In this document: positions 1-9,970 of the stretch, one piece after another
Layout of the letters: each line of letters starts with the position of its first letter
Position numbering within the stretch: position 1 is the first letter of the stretch
Source of the DNA: Croceitalea dokdonensis DOKDO 023
Lineage (GTDB): Bacteria > Bacteroidota > Bacteroidia > Flavobacteriales > Flavobacteriaceae
Length of the DNA: 64,000 nt
NCBI RefSeq assembly: GCF_001306415.1
Contig: NZ_LDJX01000001.1
Span: 496,001 to 560,000, forward strand
Direction: 5' to 3'
Notes under the pieces: generated by a model
Told to the model about the DNA's origin: nothing
Databases searched by the model: none
What the model saw: only the letters and a program-made list of their open reading frames with translations
Made by a program: the position numbers and the translations under genes

Positions 1-581
1 CCTACAAACGTTTTGAAATTCAACGTTTGGCTAAAAAAGGTTTTGAGGCGGCCATGACCCGGAGCAAAAGGCTTTGTTGTGTGGATAAGGCCAATGTTCT
101 GGAATCTTCACGTTTGTGGAGGGAGACCGTACAAGCTATGGAAAAGGACTATCCGGAAGTTACCGTGTCCTATGAATTTGTTGATGCCGTGGCCATGCGC
201 TTAGTGCAATGGCCAAGTGACTATGACGTTTTGATTACCGAAAATTTATTTGGTGATATCCTTACGGATGAGGCCTCCGTGATTTCTGGTTCCATGGGAT
301 TGATGCCTTCCGCCTCCTTAGGTGAAAAAGCGTCTTTATTTGAACCCATACACGGGTCTTATCCCCAAGCTGCTGGTAAGGATATTGCCAATCCGCTGGC
401 CACCGTACTATCAGCGGCCATGATGTTTGAAACGGCCTTTGGGCTGCACGAAGAGGCAAAGACCATACGGGATGCCGTAAACAAATCCTTGGCAGAAGGT
501 GTGGTTACGGAAGATTTAGCCGATGGTGCCAAAGCCTACAAAACCTCTGAAGTTGGGGATTGGTTGGCCGAGAATATATAA
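1..581 (+). CDS. leuB: 3-isopropylmalate dehydrogenase, 3' part
   Basis: This is the C-terminal half of LeuB, which oxidatively decarboxylates 3-isopropylmalate in leucine synthesis (cytoplasm, NAD-dependent). The open frame runs in from the left edge (first full codon at base 3), so the start lies outside the window; about 192 of the usual 350-370 residues are seen. Visible family motifs are [14 protein letters not shown], the metal/substrate stretch [19 protein letters not shown], and the late [15 protein letters not shown] segment. It lies close to the ilv operon but on the opposite strand. Identification is secure; only the upstream half is unknown. Confidence 0.95.
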   Translation, partial: YKRFEIQRLAKKGFEAAMTRSKRLCCVDKANVLESSRLWRETVQAMEKDYPEVTVSYEFVDAVAMRLVQWPSDYDVLITENLFGDILTDEASVISGSMGLMPSASLGEKASLFEPIHGSYPQAAGKDIANPLATVLSAAMMFETAFGLHEEAKTIRDAVNKSLAEGVVTEDLADGAKAYKTSEVGDWLAENI

Positions 582-967
582 TGTAGCCAGATCTTTTTTG
601 ATAATAAAAGAGCAAGCGCATCTTTACATAGTTGCCATTTTAGTTTTAAGAGCATTGTTTTGTCTGTATTCAAAGGTTGAAAAGGCTCCGATTATTCTTG
701 CGCTTGGGGCCACGCTTATGGCCAGCTTGTGGAAACGTTTATTTCAAAAAAAGTAATTAGTAGCCCATTGTGCATTTTGATGATAATTCGTCAATTCGAG
801 TGATTTTTTGATACGAAGTATCGGAAAATAGTATCGAGAATCAGAGTTATAGCATTGAAACCTTGTTCTCGATACTTTTCTTCCAGAAAAACTCGAACTG
901 ACGGTTTTAATCTAAAAAACATTCAAAATGTATGAGGGATTAACTATTTATTTGTTTATCACTGTCA
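582..967. other. intergenic region with no convincing gene
   Basis: About 390 bases separate the leuB stop from the gapN stop (convergent genes). A 77-codon frame can be read at 523-756, but it starts inside leuB in another frame and shows no recognisable family, so I treat it as chance. The second half of the region carries a nested inverted repeat (790-902), listed separately, which may also act as the shared transcription end for the two converging genes. Confidence 0.6.
790..902. repeat. nested inverted-repeat element
   Basis: The outer arms are GTCAATTCGAGTG at 790-802 and ACTCGAACTGAC at 891-902, complementary with one mismatch. The inner arms GTATCGAGAA (831-840) and TTCTCGATAC (866-875) are exactly complementary. 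The whole could fold into one long cruciform or RNA hairpin of about 110 bases. From memory of Flavobacteriaceae genomes, elements with this GTCAGTTCGAGTG...CTCGAACTGAC layout are dispersed between genes, so this is probably a member of a non-coding repeat family (MITE- or REP-like). That family assignment is inference; the pairing is seen directly. Confidence 0.7.
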
Positions 968-2557
968 TCAAAGAATATAATCCGTACTCAAAAAATTACT
1001 GACTTTTGCTTCCAATAATTGTTCAATGGTCTCATTGTTCAACGCATTGTCCTTGAAGGCCACAAAGGTCCTAATACTAAAAGAACGCAATGCATCATGT
1101 ACGCTTAAAGTGGCTTGGGCAGAATCTTTTCTTCCGGTAAACGGATAGACATCTGGCCCTCGTTGGCATGAACTGTTTAAATTCACCCGGCAGACCAAGT
1201 TGGCCAAGGTATCTATCAACGGCGATAGACTGTATACATCTTTACCAAACAAGCTTACCTGCTGTCCGTAGTTACTTTCCGCCATATCATCCAAGGGTTC
1301 GGATATATCTGTAAATGAAAGCACGGGTATTATGGGGCCAAATTGCTCTTCTTGATAGACGCGCATATCTTTGGTTACGGGGTACAACACTGCGGGCCAG
1401 ATATAATTATCTGTTTGTTTCCCTCCTTTTGTATTCTTGATGCTTGCCCCTTTTGCCAATGCATCGTCCAATAATTCTTGAATATAGGCTGGTTTTCCTG
1501 GCTCTGGCAAAGGTGTTAATTGAACCCCCTGATCCCAGGGGTTACCAAACTTTAAACCATCGACCTTTGCAGAGAACCGTTTTAAGAATTCTGCTTTTAT
1601 TTCTTCATGGACATAAACCACTTTTAAGGCCGTACAGCGTTGCCCATTAAAGGAAGTGGTTCCTGCAATGACTTCATCAATGGTTAAATCCAAATCTGCA
1701 TCCGGTAAAATGATCGCCGGGTTTTTAGCTTCCAGTCCCAAAACCAGTCTTAAGCGATTGCTCTTTGGGTGTTGATCTTGTAGGGCGTTGGCCGATTTAC
1801 TGTTCCCAATCAAGGCCAATACATCTACCTTTCCCGTCTTCATGATGGGAGCGGCTACCGCCCTGCCCCGTCCAAAGAGGATATTGACCACGCCTTTGGG
1901 GAAACTGGTCTGAAATGCCTCCAAAAGCGGCGTAATCAGCAATACCCCATGTTTTGCTGGCTTAAAAACCGTGGTGTTGCCCATGATAATCGCGGGAATC
2001 AATAAGGCAAAAGTCTCATTTAAAGGGTAATTGTAAGGTCCCAAACATAGTACCACGCCCAACGGGCCACGCCTAATATGGGCGTATACGCCCTGGTGCT
2101 TAATAAACTTGGCACTACTTCTATCCAGTTCCTTGTACTCTTCAATGGTATCCTCAATGTATTCTACGGTTCTGTCGAATTCCTTTTGGGAGTCGGGCAG
2201 GGACTTTCCTATCTCCCACATCAGTAATTTTACAATCGTACTGCGTTTTTCCTTCATCTTGCCAACAAAGGTTTCCATACATTCTATACGGTCTTTTACC
2301 TTCATGGTAGGCCATACACCCTGGCCTTGGTTATACGCCCCAAGGGCAGCCTGCAAGGCATCCATAGCCTCTGGCTCTCCCATATCCGGTATACTTCCCA
2401 ACAAGGTGGGTTGGTACTGCGCCGTGGAAGATATGGTAGAATACACCTCTGTGGTATCACCAGACCATGATTTTAGTTGTCCGTTGACCAAGTACTTTCG
2501 CTGGTCTATGGTTTCCGTGATTTTAAACTCTTTTGGGATATTGTTCTTAGTGCTCAT
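968..2557 (-). CDS. gapN: NADP-dependent non-phosphorylating glyceraldehyde-3-phosphate dehydrogenase
   Basis: An aldehyde dehydrogenase superfamily enzyme of 529 residues that oxidises glyceraldehyde-3-phosphate directly to 3-phosphoglycerate, yielding NADPH. The catalytic set is present: Asn176 in GPYNYP, the general base Glu276 in LGLEAKNP, and the nucleophile Cys308 in [10 protein letters not shown]. The C-terminal block [17 protein letters not shown] is characteristic of GapN-type enzymes, including the plant form, rather than of other aldehyde dehydrogenases. The gene follows ilvC in the same direction but a terminator lies between them, so it probably has its own promoter or is reached by readthrough. 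Cytoplasmic. Substrate is inferred from family similarity. Confidence 0.88.
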   Translation of the reverse strand: MSTKNNIPKEFKITETIDQRKYLVNGQLKSWSGDTTEVYSTISSTAQYQPTLLGSIPDMGEPEAMDALQAALGAYNQGQGVWPTMKVKDRIECMETFVGKMKEKRSTIVKLLMWEIGKSLPDSQKEFDRTVEYIEDTIEEYKELDRSSAKFIKHQGVYAHIRRGPLGVVLCLGPYNYPLNETFALLIPAIIMGNTTVFKPAKHGVLLITPLLEAFQTSFPKGVVNILFGRGRAVAAPIMKTGKVDVLALIGNSKSANALQDQHPKSNRLRLVLGLEAKNPAIILPDADLDLTIDEVIAGTTSFNGQRCTALKVVYVHEEIKAEFLKRFSAKVDGLKFGNPWDQGVQLTPLPEPGKPAYIQELLDDALAKGASIKNTKGGKQTDNYIWPAVLYPVTKDMRVYQEEQFGPIIPVLSFTDISEPLDDMAESNYGQQVSLFGKDVYSLSPLIDTLANLVCRVNLNSSCQRGPDVYPFTGRKDSAQATLSVHDALRSFSIRTFVAFKDNALNNETIEQLLEAKVSNFLSTDYIL

Positions 2558-2573
2558 CAGTTTATATTTTATA

Positions 2574-2604
2574 AAACAAAAAATCCCTAATTACTTAGGG
2601 ATTT
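2574..2604 (-). terminator. Rho-independent terminator after ilvC
   Basis: A perfect 10-bp stem (AAATCCCTAA / TTAGGGATTT, 2581-2590 and 2595-2604) with a 4-base loop is followed, on the minus strand, by a T-rich run (TTTTTTGTTTT). It lies just past the ilvC stop and before gapN, so it marks the end of the ilv operon. Confidence 0.85.
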
Positions 2605-2609
2605 GGTCA

Positions 2610-4082
2610 TTATACAATTGGCTTCATTGCCGTCATGGACTCCCTAAGCCGTGCTCCCACGATCTCAACGGGATGTTCCCTTAAAGCTTTATTAACAGCA
2701 ATCAGTTTTGCATTATCTACGCCATTATCTTCTGCGCTAAAAGCTTTACCAATGATATTGGTATCCACACGCTTCATAAAATCTGCCAACAACGGCTTAC
2801 AGGCATGGTCAAAGAGATAACAACCATATTCCGCTGTATCGGAAATCACCCGGTTCATTTCAAACAACTTCTTCCTGGCAATGGTATTGGCTATCAAAGG
2901 GGTTTCGTGAAGTGATTCGTAATAAGCAGACTCCGCGATAATCCCAGATTCTGTCATGGATTCAAAGGCCAGCTCCACGCCCGCCCTTACCATTGCGACC
3001 ATTAATACGCCATGATCATAAAATTCCTGTTCAGAAATTTCCATATCTCCGGCAGCGGTTTTTTCAAAAGCGGTTTCCCCGGTTGCAGCTCTCCAACTTA
3101 ACAAATTTTTGTCATCATTGGCCCAGTCTTCCATCATGGTTTTTGAGAAATGTCCGGTCATGATATCATCCATATGTTTTTGAAACAAGGGGCGCATGAT
3201 ATCCTTTAATTCTTCGGATAGTTCAAAAGCCTTTATTTTGGCGGGATTGGACAACCTATCCATCATATTGGTGATACCGCCATACTTCATCCCCTCGGTA
3301 ATGGTTTCCCAGCCGTACTGAATGAGTTTTGAGGCATACCCGGCATCAATACCCTTTTCCACCATTTTGTCAAAACACAAAATAGAACCTGTTTGCAACA
3401 GCCCACAGAGAATGGTTTGTTCCCCCATTAAATCAGATTTCACTTCTGCCACAAAGGAAGATTCCAGAACCCCTGCCCTATGTCCGCCCGTAGCGGCCGC
3501 ATACGCTTTGGCTTGCGCCAGTCCGTGCCCTTGAGGGTCATTGTTTGGGTGTACCGCTATTAAGGTGGGTACACCAAAACCGCGTTTGTACTCCTCCCGA
3601 ACTTCAGAACCTGGACATTTAGGGGCTACCATGATGACCGTGAGGTCTTCGCGAATCTGCATGCCCTCTTCCACAATATTGAAACCATGGGAATAGGAAA
3701 GCGTAGCCCCTTTTTTCATCATGGGCATAATAGTGCTCACCACGCTGGTATGCTGTTTGTCCGGGGTTAAATTGATAACCACATCGGCGTTGGGAATTAA
3801 CTCCTTGTAGGTTCCAACGGTGAAATTATGCTCCGTGGCATTCTTGTAGGACTGACGCTGCTCTTTAATGGCGGCTTCCCGAAGGGTGTAAGAGATGTCC
3901 AAACCTGAATCCCGCATGTTTAACCCTTGGTTCAATCCCTGTGCGCCACAGCCCACAATCACTATTTTCTTTCCTTTTAAAGCACTTACCCCGTCTGAAA
4001 ACTCTGAAGCTTCCATAAATCGGCATTTTCCCAATTGTTTCAGTTGGTCTCTTAAGGACAATGTGTTAAAATAATTTGTCAT
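2610..4082 (-). CDS. ilvC: ketol-acid reductoisomerase (NADP)
   Basis: IlvC carries out the Mg-dependent alkyl shift and NADPH reduction of acetolactate and acetohydroxybutyrate, the second common step of valine and isoleucine synthesis. At 490 residues it is the long class II form, with a duplicated C-terminal domain, unlike the ~330-residue class I enzyme. The dinucleotide site [20 protein letters not shown] lies near residues 40-58, and the [14 protein letters not shown] segment and acidic Mg-binding residues follow. It is the last gene of ilvD-B-N-C, 22 bases after ilvN, and ends at a strong terminator. Confidence 0.97.
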   Translation of the reverse strand: MTNYFNTLSLRDQLKQLGKCRFMEASEFSDGVSALKGKKIVIVGCGAQGLNQGLNMRDSGLDISYTLREAAIKEQRQSYKNATEHNFTVGTYKELIPNADVVINLTPDKQHTSVVSTIMPMMKKGATLSYSHGFNIVEEGMQIREDLTVIMVAPKCPGSEVREEYKRGFGVPTLIAVHPNNDPQGHGLAQAKAYAAATGGHRAGVLESSFVAEVKSDLMGEQTILCGLLQTGSILCFDKMVEKGIDAGYASKLIQYGWETITEGMKYGGITNMMDRLSNPAKIKAFELSEELKDIMRPLFQKHMDDIMTGHFSKTMMEDWANDDKNLLSWRAATGETAFEKTAAGDMEISEQEFYDHGVLMVAMVRAGVELAFESMTESGIIAESAYYESLHETPLIANTIARKKLFEMNRVISDTAEYGCYLFDHACKPLLADFMKRVDTNIIGKAFSAEDNGVDNAKLIAVNKALREHPVEIVGARLRESMTAMKPIV

Positions 4083-4104
4083 CTGTTTAGGTTCTATTCG
4101 TGTT

Positions 4105-4629
4105 TTATTTGATTGCTTGTTCTAGTATTTCGGTAATGGGCATAGCCTCTTTAGTGACCGCTATGCGACCTGATCGCACAAACTGTAAGATACCATAAGG
4201 TTCCAAAGCGTCATGCATTTCATCAATCTCATGCCGTCTACCGGTTTTCGCCAACACAAAAAAGTCTCGTGAAACGGTCACAATCTGGGAATTGCTCTCT
4301 TTGATGATATTCTGTATTTGACGTTCATCAAACAACAGTGCCGACTTTATCTTAAAAAGTGCGGATTCTTGATAGATGGTCTCATCATCGGTATGGTAAA
4401 AGGCCTTGATGACTTCAATCTGCTTTTCAATCTGCCCCACGATTTTACGGGTCCAATCTTCCGTGGTGTTTACCACGATGGTAAATTTTGAAACATTTTC
4501 AATCTCTGATTTAGAGACATTTAAACTTTCTATATTAATGTGTCGCTTTAAGAATATCCCCGATATCCTATTTAACAGTCCTACATTGTTTTCTGAGTAA
4601 ACAGAAATGGTAAACCATTGTTTTTTCAT
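4105..4629 (-). CDS. ilvN: acetolactate synthase small (regulatory) subunit
   Basis: A 174-residue regulatory subunit that activates the large subunit and normally confers valine feedback control. The N-terminal ACT domain is plain ([21 protein letters not shown] and [14 protein letters not shown], residues ~6-45), followed by the ALS small-subunit C-terminal domain with [17 protein letters not shown]. Length is typical. It sits 49 bases after ilvB within the ilv operon. The gene is often called ilvN or ilvH in this phylum; the function is the same. Confidence 0.95.
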   Translation of the reverse strand: MKKQWFTISVYSENNVGLLNRISGIFLKRHINIESLNVSKSEIENVSKFTIVVNTTEDWTRKIVGQIEKQIEVIKAFYHTDDETIYQESALFKIKSALLFDERQIQNIIKESNSQIVTVSRDFFVLAKTGRRHEIDEMHDALEPYGILQFVRSGRIAVTKEAMPITEILEQAIK

Positions 4630-4630
4630 A

Positions 4631-4664
4631 AGCCGCCCCCAGTGCCCTCCAAAGGAGAGGAAAT
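4631..4664. repeat. GC-rich spacer with small inverted repeat between ilvB and ilvN
   Basis: The ilvB-ilvN spacer holds a C-rich run, CCGCCCCCAG, followed by CCCTCCAAAGGAGAGG, a short hairpin (CTCC-AAA-GGAG) in an otherwise AT-rich gap. C-rich hairpins of this look (CCCCC...AAAGGGGG) are dispersed in flavobacterial spacers, so this may be a fragment of such an element. Function unknown. Confidence 0.4.
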
Positions 4665-4678
4665 TATGGGTTTTTAAT

Positions 4679-6412
4679 TTATTTTAACCGTATATCCGAA
4701 ACCGATGCCCCGGAAGGAATCATCGGAAACACATTGTCCTCTTTCTCCACCTTTACCTCAAGAAAATAAGGCTTGTCCGATGCTATCATCTCATCGATTG
4801 TGGATTGTAAATCTTTTCTTTCACTCACTCGTTTTGCTTCTATGTGGTAACCCTCAGCAATTTTTACAAAATCTGGATTCACCATCACCGTTGAGGCATA
4901 CCTACTTTCAAAAAAGAGTTCCTGCCATTGACGTACCATTCCCAAATGATCATTGTTCAATACCACGATCTTTACCGGTATCTGGTGCTGAAAAATAACA
5001 CCCAATTCCTGAATGGTCATTTGATAGCCCCCATCACCGATCACGGCAACTACCTCCCTATCCGGTGCACCTTGCTTGGCCCCTATGGCCGCAGGAAGCG
5101 CAAACCCCATAGTTCCCAATCCGCCAGAGGTAATATTGCTTTTGGATTGCTCAAATTTAGCATACCGGCACGCGATCATTTGATGTTGCCCTACGTCCGT
5201 AACGATTACCGCCCTATTTCCTGAGGCAATATTGATGGCCTCAATCACCTCCCCCATGGTCAACCCCGCTTTTGTGGGCTTGAGGTCGTTTTTGATGACC
5301 GTATCAAATTCTATTTCATCCTTTTTCTTAAATTCTTGATGCCAGTCCTCATGTGTATTTTTTTTCACAAGGGGAAGCAGTAGTGACAAGCTTTCCTTTG
5401 AATCCCCCAGTAAGGGAATATCGGCCTTCACATTTTTATTGATTTCTGCCGGGTCAATTTCAAAATGAATCACCTTGGCCTGTTTGGCATAAGTATCTAA
5501 ACTACCTGTCACCCGGTCATCAAAACGCATTCCAACGGCCAAGAGGACATCACACTCATTGGTCAACACATTGGGCCCATAGTTGCCGTGCATGCCAACC
5601 ATACCCACGTTCAGTGGGTGACTGGTAGGGATTGCAGATTCTCCCATAATGGTCCATGCGGCCGGAATCCCAGTTTTTTCGATAAACGCTTGCAATTCCT
5701 GTTCTGCCTGCCCTAGAATGACTCCTTGGCCCCAAACAATCAATGGTTTTTTTGCCTGGTTGATAAGTTCCGCTGCCTGCTCCAACGCCCTAGGGTCTAT
5801 CTTGGGTACCGGAGTATAACTGCGTACGCTTGTACATTTTTTATATTCAAAGTCTAGCTCATCAAACTGAGCGTTTTTTGTAATATCCACCAATACCGGT
5901 CCTGGACGCCCAGATTTTGCGATAAAAAAAGCCTTGGCCAGTATTTCTGGTATTTCAGAGGCTTTGGTGATTTGATAGTTCCATTTGGTCACCGGTGTAG
6001 AAATACCCACAATATCCGTTTCTTGAAACGCATCGGAACCCAATAAATGGCGTGGTACCTGGCCCGTAATACAAACCATGGGAGTGGAATCTATTTGGGC
6101 ATCTGCCAGACCTGTCACCAAATTGGTGGCGCCTGGTCCGGAAGTGGCCATAGCCACGCCAACCCTGCCCGAAACCCTGGCATAGCCTTGCGCAGCATGT
6201 GTTGCACCCTGTTCATGGCGAGTAAGGATGTGGGTGAGCCTATCTTGAAATTTATATAGTTCGTCATACACGGGCATAATGGCACCGCCCGGATAGCCAT
6301 AAATTAAATCGACCCCCTCTGCCAATAGACAATGTACGATGGCTTCTGCCCCGCTAATACGCATGGGCTTTTTGGTCGTTGTTCTGGACTTTTTTTCTTT
6401 GAGTATTTCCAT
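4679..6412 (-). CDS. ilvB: acetolactate synthase large (catalytic) subunit
   Basis: A thiamine-diphosphate enzyme that condenses two pyruvates, or pyruvate and 2-oxobutyrate, in the first common step of branched-chain amino acid synthesis. Domains in order are TPP-binding N-terminal domain (YGYPGGAIMPVYDEL and catalytic Glu in TRHEQGATHAAQGYAR), central FAD-associated domain, and C-terminal TPP domain with GDGGYQMT...NND (Mg-diphosphate motif). The frame is open up to 6463, but I start at the ATG at 6412 (MEILKEKK). The 17 extra residues (MVQDLVLNLILEPEIGT) are encoded by spacer-like DNA that resembles an intergenic repeat and are not family-like. Second gene of ilvD-B-N-C. Confidence 0.93.
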   Translation of the reverse strand: MEILKEKKSRTTTKKPMRISGAEAIVHCLLAEGVDLIYGYPGGAIMPVYDELYKFQDRLTHILTRHEQGATHAAQGYARVSGRVGVAMATSGPGATNLVTGLADAQIDSTPMVCITGQVPRHLLGSDAFQETDIVGISTPVTKWNYQITKASEIPEILAKAFFIAKSGRPGPVLVDITKNAQFDELDFEYKKCTSVRSYTPVPKIDPRALEQAAELINQAKKPLIVWGQGVILGQAEQELQAFIEKTGIPAAWTIMGESAIPTSHPLNVGMVGMHGNYGPNVLTNECDVLLAVGMRFDDRVTGSLDTYAKQAKVIHFEIDPAEINKNVKADIPLLGDSKESLSLLLPLVKKNTHEDWHQEFKKKDEIEFDTVIKNDLKPTKAGLTMGEVIEAINIASGNRAVIVTDVGQHQMIACRYAKFEQSKSNITSGGLGTMGFALPAAIGAKQGAPDREVVAVIGDGGYQMTIQELGVIFQHQIPVKIVVLNNDHLGMVRQWQELFFESRYASTVMVNPDFVKIAEGYHIEAKRVSERKDLQSTIDEMIASDKPYFLEVKVEKEDNVFPMIPSGASVSDIRLK

Positions 6413-6480
6413 GGTTCCAATTTCAGGTTCAAGTATCAAGTTCAAAACCAAGTCCTGAACCATCCCCCATTGAACAATTA

Positions 6481-8157
6481 TTATAGCATATCCGTTACGC
6501 AGCCCAATGAAGCCGAAGAAACTGTTTTTGCGTATTTGTACAAGCTACCCTTTCTCACCTTTAAATTAGGCTGCTTCCAGTTTTTCCTTCGATTTTGCAG
6601 TTCTTCATCCGACAGATCGACAGATATGGTATTTTTTTCGGCATCAATGGTGATCATATCACCATCTTCAATAAGGGCAATATTGCCCCCGTCCTGCGCT
6701 TCCGGAGAAATATGGCCTACCACAAAACCGTGGGTGCCACCGGAAAACCGACCATCTGTAATCAACGCGACGTCTTTTCCCAAGCCAGCACCCATAATGG
6801 CCGCCGTTGGCTTGAGCATTTCTGGCATCCCAGGACCTCCCTTTGGGCCTTCATACCGAATGACCACGACATCCCCTTTACTTACTTTGCCTTCGCGGAT
6901 GCCATCATTGGCCAGAAACTCCCCTTCAAAAACTTTTGCCGGACCCGTAAAATGTAATCCTTCCTTACCGGTTATCTTGGCTACGGAACCATCTTTGGCA
7001 ATGTTTCCAAATAGTATTCTAATGTGCCCGGTTTCCTTGATAGGGTTGTCAGTATCGTGAATAACGTGCTGTCCATCCGTCAAACTTGGCACTTCTGCCA
7101 AATTCTCTGCCACGGTTTTTCCAGTAATGGTCAAACAATCGCCATGAAGCATTCCTTTTTCCAGCATAAACTTCATGACCGCAGGAATACCCCCCACCCG
7201 ATGCACATCTTCCATTAAATATTTTCCACTAGGTTTTAAATCTGCCAAAAAAGGTGTGGTATCACTTATTCTTTGAAAATCATCTAAGGTGAACTCAATT
7301 TCCGCTGCTTTGGCAATGGCCAAGAAATGTAGCACCGCATTGGTAGAACCCCCAAGAATCGTGATTAAACGCATCGCGTTTTCCAAAGACTTTCGGGTAA
7401 TGATGTCCAAAGGTTTAATGTCCTTTTCTATCAATTGCCGCAGTGCCCTGCCAGAGGCAATACAATCTTCCTTTTTCTCCGGTCCCGTGGCCGGATTGGA
7501 AGAGTTGTAAGGCATGGCCATACCCAAGGCTTCAATTGCCGAGGCCATTGTGTTTGCCGTATACATTCCACCACAGGCCCCTGCCCCTGGGCATGCATTT
7601 TGAATCACAGCTTTATAATCCTCCTCGTTCAAAGTACCGGCAACTTTCTCTCCCCAAGCTTCAAAAGCGGAGACCACATCTAACTTTTTGTCCTTTAAGC
7701 AACCGGAAGCGATGGTACCTCCATACACCAAAACGGACGGCCTATTTAAACGAATCATGGCCATTAAGGCACCGGGCATATTTTTATCACAGCCCACCAC
7801 TGTGGCCAGTCCGTCGTAGTTCATGGCCTGGACCACAGTTTCCATAGAATCTGCAATCACGTCCCTAGAAGGTAAGCTGTAGCGCATACCGTATGTTCCC
7901 ATGGAAATGCCATCACTTACACCAATGGTGTTGAAAATGAGGCCCACCAAATCTTTTTCTTGGACACCCTGCTTTACATAGGTAGATAATTCATTTAAAT
8001 GCATGTTACAGGGATTGCCTTCATAGCCCGTACTGCCTATACCAATAAATGGTTTCTTAAGGTCTTCTTCAGTAAGGCCAATGGCGTAAAGCATCGCCTG
8101 GGCTGCTGGTTGTGTTGGGTCCTGTGTAACGTTTTTGCTGTATTTGTTCAATTCCAT
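6481..8157 (-). CDS. ilvD: dihydroxy-acid dehydratase
   Basis: IlvD dehydrates 2,3-dihydroxy acids to the 2-oxo acids that precede valine and isoleucine (and feed leucine). The 558-residue protein has the three expected iron-sulfur cysteines: Cys50 (GNPCNMHL), Cys123 ([10 protein letters not shown]) and Cys195 ([16 protein letters not shown]). The Lys125 next to Cys123 is the carbamylated Mg ligand of the family. The three-cysteine pattern fits the [2Fe-2S] type. It is the first gene of the operon; a promoter-like box lies about 50 bases upstream. Length and motifs are complete. Confidence 0.97.
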   Translation of the reverse strand: MELNKYSKNVTQDPTQPAAQAMLYAIGLTEEDLKKPFIGIGSTGYEGNPCNMHLNELSTYVKQGVQEKDLVGLIFNTIGVSDGISMGTYGMRYSLPSRDVIADSMETVVQAMNYDGLATVVGCDKNMPGALMAMIRLNRPSVLVYGGTIASGCLKDKKLDVVSAFEAWGEKVAGTLNEEDYKAVIQNACPGAGACGGMYTANTMASAIEALGMAMPYNSSNPATGPEKKEDCIASGRALRQLIEKDIKPLDIITRKSLENAMRLITILGGSTNAVLHFLAIAKAAEIEFTLDDFQRISDTTPFLADLKPSGKYLMEDVHRVGGIPAVMKFMLEKGMLHGDCLTITGKTVAENLAEVPSLTDGQHVIHDTDNPIKETGHIRILFGNIAKDGSVAKITGKEGLHFTGPAKVFEGEFLANDGIREGKVSKGDVVVIRYEGPKGGPGMPEMLKPTAAIMGAGLGKDVALITDGRFSGGTHGFVVGHISPEAQDGGNIALIEDGDMITIDAEKNTISVDLSDEELQNRRKNWKQPNLKVRKGSLYKYAKTVSSASLGCVTDML

Positions 8158-8206
8158 TAAGGATATCTTTCTTATTTCAACTTTCTATTAAACACACTTT
8201 AACAAT

Positions 8207-8232
8207 CAAAAATAATTGTTTCAGAAACCGAA
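8207..8232 (-). promoter_or_regulatory. candidate promoter of the ilvDBNC operon
   Basis: On the minus strand TATTTTTG (8207-8214) matches the Bacteroidota -7 box TAnnTTTG exactly, and a weak TTT-type upstream box lies about 16 bases before it. Transcription would begin near 8200, leaving about 45 bases of leader before the ilvD ATG. A small inverted repeat (AACAAT...ATTGTT, 8201-8220) overlaps the box and could be an operator. I see no leader peptide or attenuator. Confidence 0.4.
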
Positions 8233-8405
8233 AGATTTTAACGTGTGGAAATAGGCTAAATCCATCTAAAAAATTACTGTCTTATCTTTCTGAATATCAG
8301 TATTATAAATTATTTTAAAATACCATATCCATCTCTTTTTGAAAAGTGCGGAAATCAGCGAAAAAACCTGAGTTCTTCTATTTTTCATTTCCTAATTTTA
8401 GGGCC

Positions 8406-9131
8406 ATGGAAAAAACAGTCTCCGAAGCTATAGGCTACCGCCGTTCCGTTAGGGTATTCAAGCAAGAGCCTTTAGAGGTCCAAAAAGTAACCCATTGCCT
8501 CAAAAATGCCACCTTGGCCCCAACGAGCAGCAATCTACAATTATGGGAGTTTTATCACATTACCAACCCTACGGTACTGCGTGAAATGACAACGGCCTGC
8601 CTAGGTCAGAATGCCGCCAAATATGCACAGCAACTCGTTGTTGTTGTGACCAGAAAGGATTTGTGGAAACAACGCACCAAGGCCAATATTGACTTTTTAA
8701 AAGCCCAAATAGGCCCTAAACCTCCTGAGGCGTATGGCCGAAGGGAAAAAATGGCCCTCAACTATTATCAAAAACTGATACCTACCATTTACACAGATTT
8801 CCTAGGAATTTTAGGCGGTTTAAAATATTTGTTTTTTCAGGTGGCAGGACTTTTTAGGCCCGTCTATAGGCAAGTAAGAAGTTCTGATATGCGCATTGTT
8901 GCACACAAAAGTGCTGCACTGGCAGCGCAAAATTTTATGATAAGTATGGCCGCAATAGGCTATGACACTTGCCCAATGGAAGGAAGCGACACCTTACGGG
9001 TAAAACAAATATTAAAATTGCCAAGGGGTGCCGAAATCAATATGGTGATCGGTTGCGGCATCCGGGATAAGAAGGGGGTTTATGGCGCACAATTTAGAGT
9101 GCCATTCAAGGAGGTCTACCGCCAAGTTTAA
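8406..9131 (+). CDS. nitroreductase family protein
   Basis: An FMN-dependent NAD(P)H oxidoreductase of the nitroreductase fold, about 241 residues. The N-terminus AIGYRRSVRVFKQEPL and the LAPTSSNLQLWEF motif form the usual FMN-phosphate and flavin contacts; the AAIGYDTCPMEGSD segment near the C-terminus is also standard. The frame extends upstream to 8346, but those 20 residues (MRKSAKKPEFFYFSFPNFRA) are not family-like, so the ATG at 8406 is chosen. Natural substrate unknown. Its stop overlaps the stop of pxpC on the other strand: the palindrome TTAA serves both genes. Confidence 0.85.
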   Translation: MEKTVSEAIGYRRSVRVFKQEPLEVQKVTHCLKNATLAPTSSNLQLWEFYHITNPTVLREMTTACLGQNAAKYAQQLVVVVTRKDLWKQRTKANIDFLKAQIGPKPPEAYGRREKMALNYYQKLIPTIYTDFLGILGGLKYLFFQVAGLFRPVYRQVRSSDMRIVAHKSAALAAQNFMISMAAIGYDTCPMEGSDTLRVKQILKLPRGAEINMVIGCGIRDKKGVYGAQFRVPFKEVYRQV

Positions 9132-9970
9132 TTCCTTAATTGAAAGGTAATGGAATCACCGGACTTCTTTTGGGCCAAAATAGCAATGGCCTCTTCTGTA
9201 AGTTGTAAGATTCTTGGATAACCGCCCGTGGTCTGCCCGTCCTTCATCAAAACAATCAACTTTCCCGCTGGGGTCAACTGCACGGTTCCCGGCATGGTTG
9301 CAGAGGTAAGCATTGAAAGGTTGTGGGCATCAATGGCCTCTTTTAATTGGTACGCCATTCTATTATTTTCTTTTGCCACCGTAAAGGATGCATCAAAAAG
9401 TTGCTTTTTTTGGTTTTGGGTAAGTAAGTCGTATTCCGGTGCCTTGGCCACATGCACCGTAAGGTCTTCAAAATAGGTGTCGATCTTAATTTTGGGGATT
9501 TTGGGTTGAAAATCTTTGGTTTCGGCATAGGAAATCTGCATACCATCCGTTAGGTGATTGTTCTTGGTTAGTGGAATGTATTGGGATTTGCTCCCCAATA
9601 CCGAATCAAACTGCAAACCACCTTTTACCGCCAAGTAGGACCGAAAACCATTTTCTAACCGTCCGTAGGAAAGGATATCACCAGCCTTGATTTGGTATAC
9701 CTGATAGTTTTCAATGGGCTCATTGTTTAAGGTGGCCGATAAGTTTGCCCCTGCAAGTGCTATGTAGGTATCCAATTCAAAAAGTAGCGTAGGACCCGTC
9801 ATGGTCATCTCCAAAACAGCGGCATCTGGTGTGTTTTCCAAAAGGAAATTGGCTTTGGTATAGGCCTTATAATCCATAACACCGGATACCGGAACCCCAA
9901 TATGCCTGTAGTGATATCTTCCGATATCTTGAACCGATGTAAAAAAACCAGACTTTAATACCTTAAGCAT
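9128..9970 (-). CDS. pxpC: 5-oxoprolinase subunit C (biotin-dependent carboxyltransferase-like, KipA family)
   Basis: The third subunit of the prokaryotic ATP-dependent 5-oxoprolinase, which opens 5-oxo-L-proline to glutamate. The 280-residue protein begins with the family signature KSGFFTSVQDIGRYHYRHIGVPVSGVMD and carries LAGANLSATLNNEPI. Its start overlaps the end of pxpB by 8 bases, indicating translational coupling. The old names KipA or allophanate hydrolase subunit 2 come from the same family; the presence of pxpA and pxpB beside it supports the 5-oxoprolinase role. Confidence 0.92.
   Translation of the reverse strand: MLKVLKSGFFTSVQDIGRYHYRHIGVPVSGVMDYKAYTKANFLLENTPDAAVLEMTMTGPTLLFELDTYIALAGANLSATLNNEPIENYQVYQIKAGDILSYGRLENGFRSYLAVKGGLQFDSVLGSKSQYIPLTKNNHLTDGMQISYAETKDFQPKIPKIKIDTYFEDLTVHVAKAPEYDLLTQNQKKQLFDASFTVAKENNRMAYQLKEAIDAHNLSMLTSATMPGTVQLTPAGKLIVLMKDGQTTGGYPRILQLTEEAIAILAQKKSGDSITFQLRN

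Noticed and set aside
523-756. 77-codon plus-strand frame after leuB with two hydrophobic stretches
   Set aside because: It begins inside leuB in another frame, has no other start, and shows no family resemblance; AT-rich spacer easily yields such a frame.
2109-2684. Long plus-strand frame opposite gapN and ilvC
   Set aside because: Shadow of two well-identified minus-strand genes; its composition has no protein family character.
6412-6463. Longer N-terminus for IlvB
   Set aside because: The 17 extra codons come from repeat-like spacer DNA and do not resemble acetolactate synthase N-termini.
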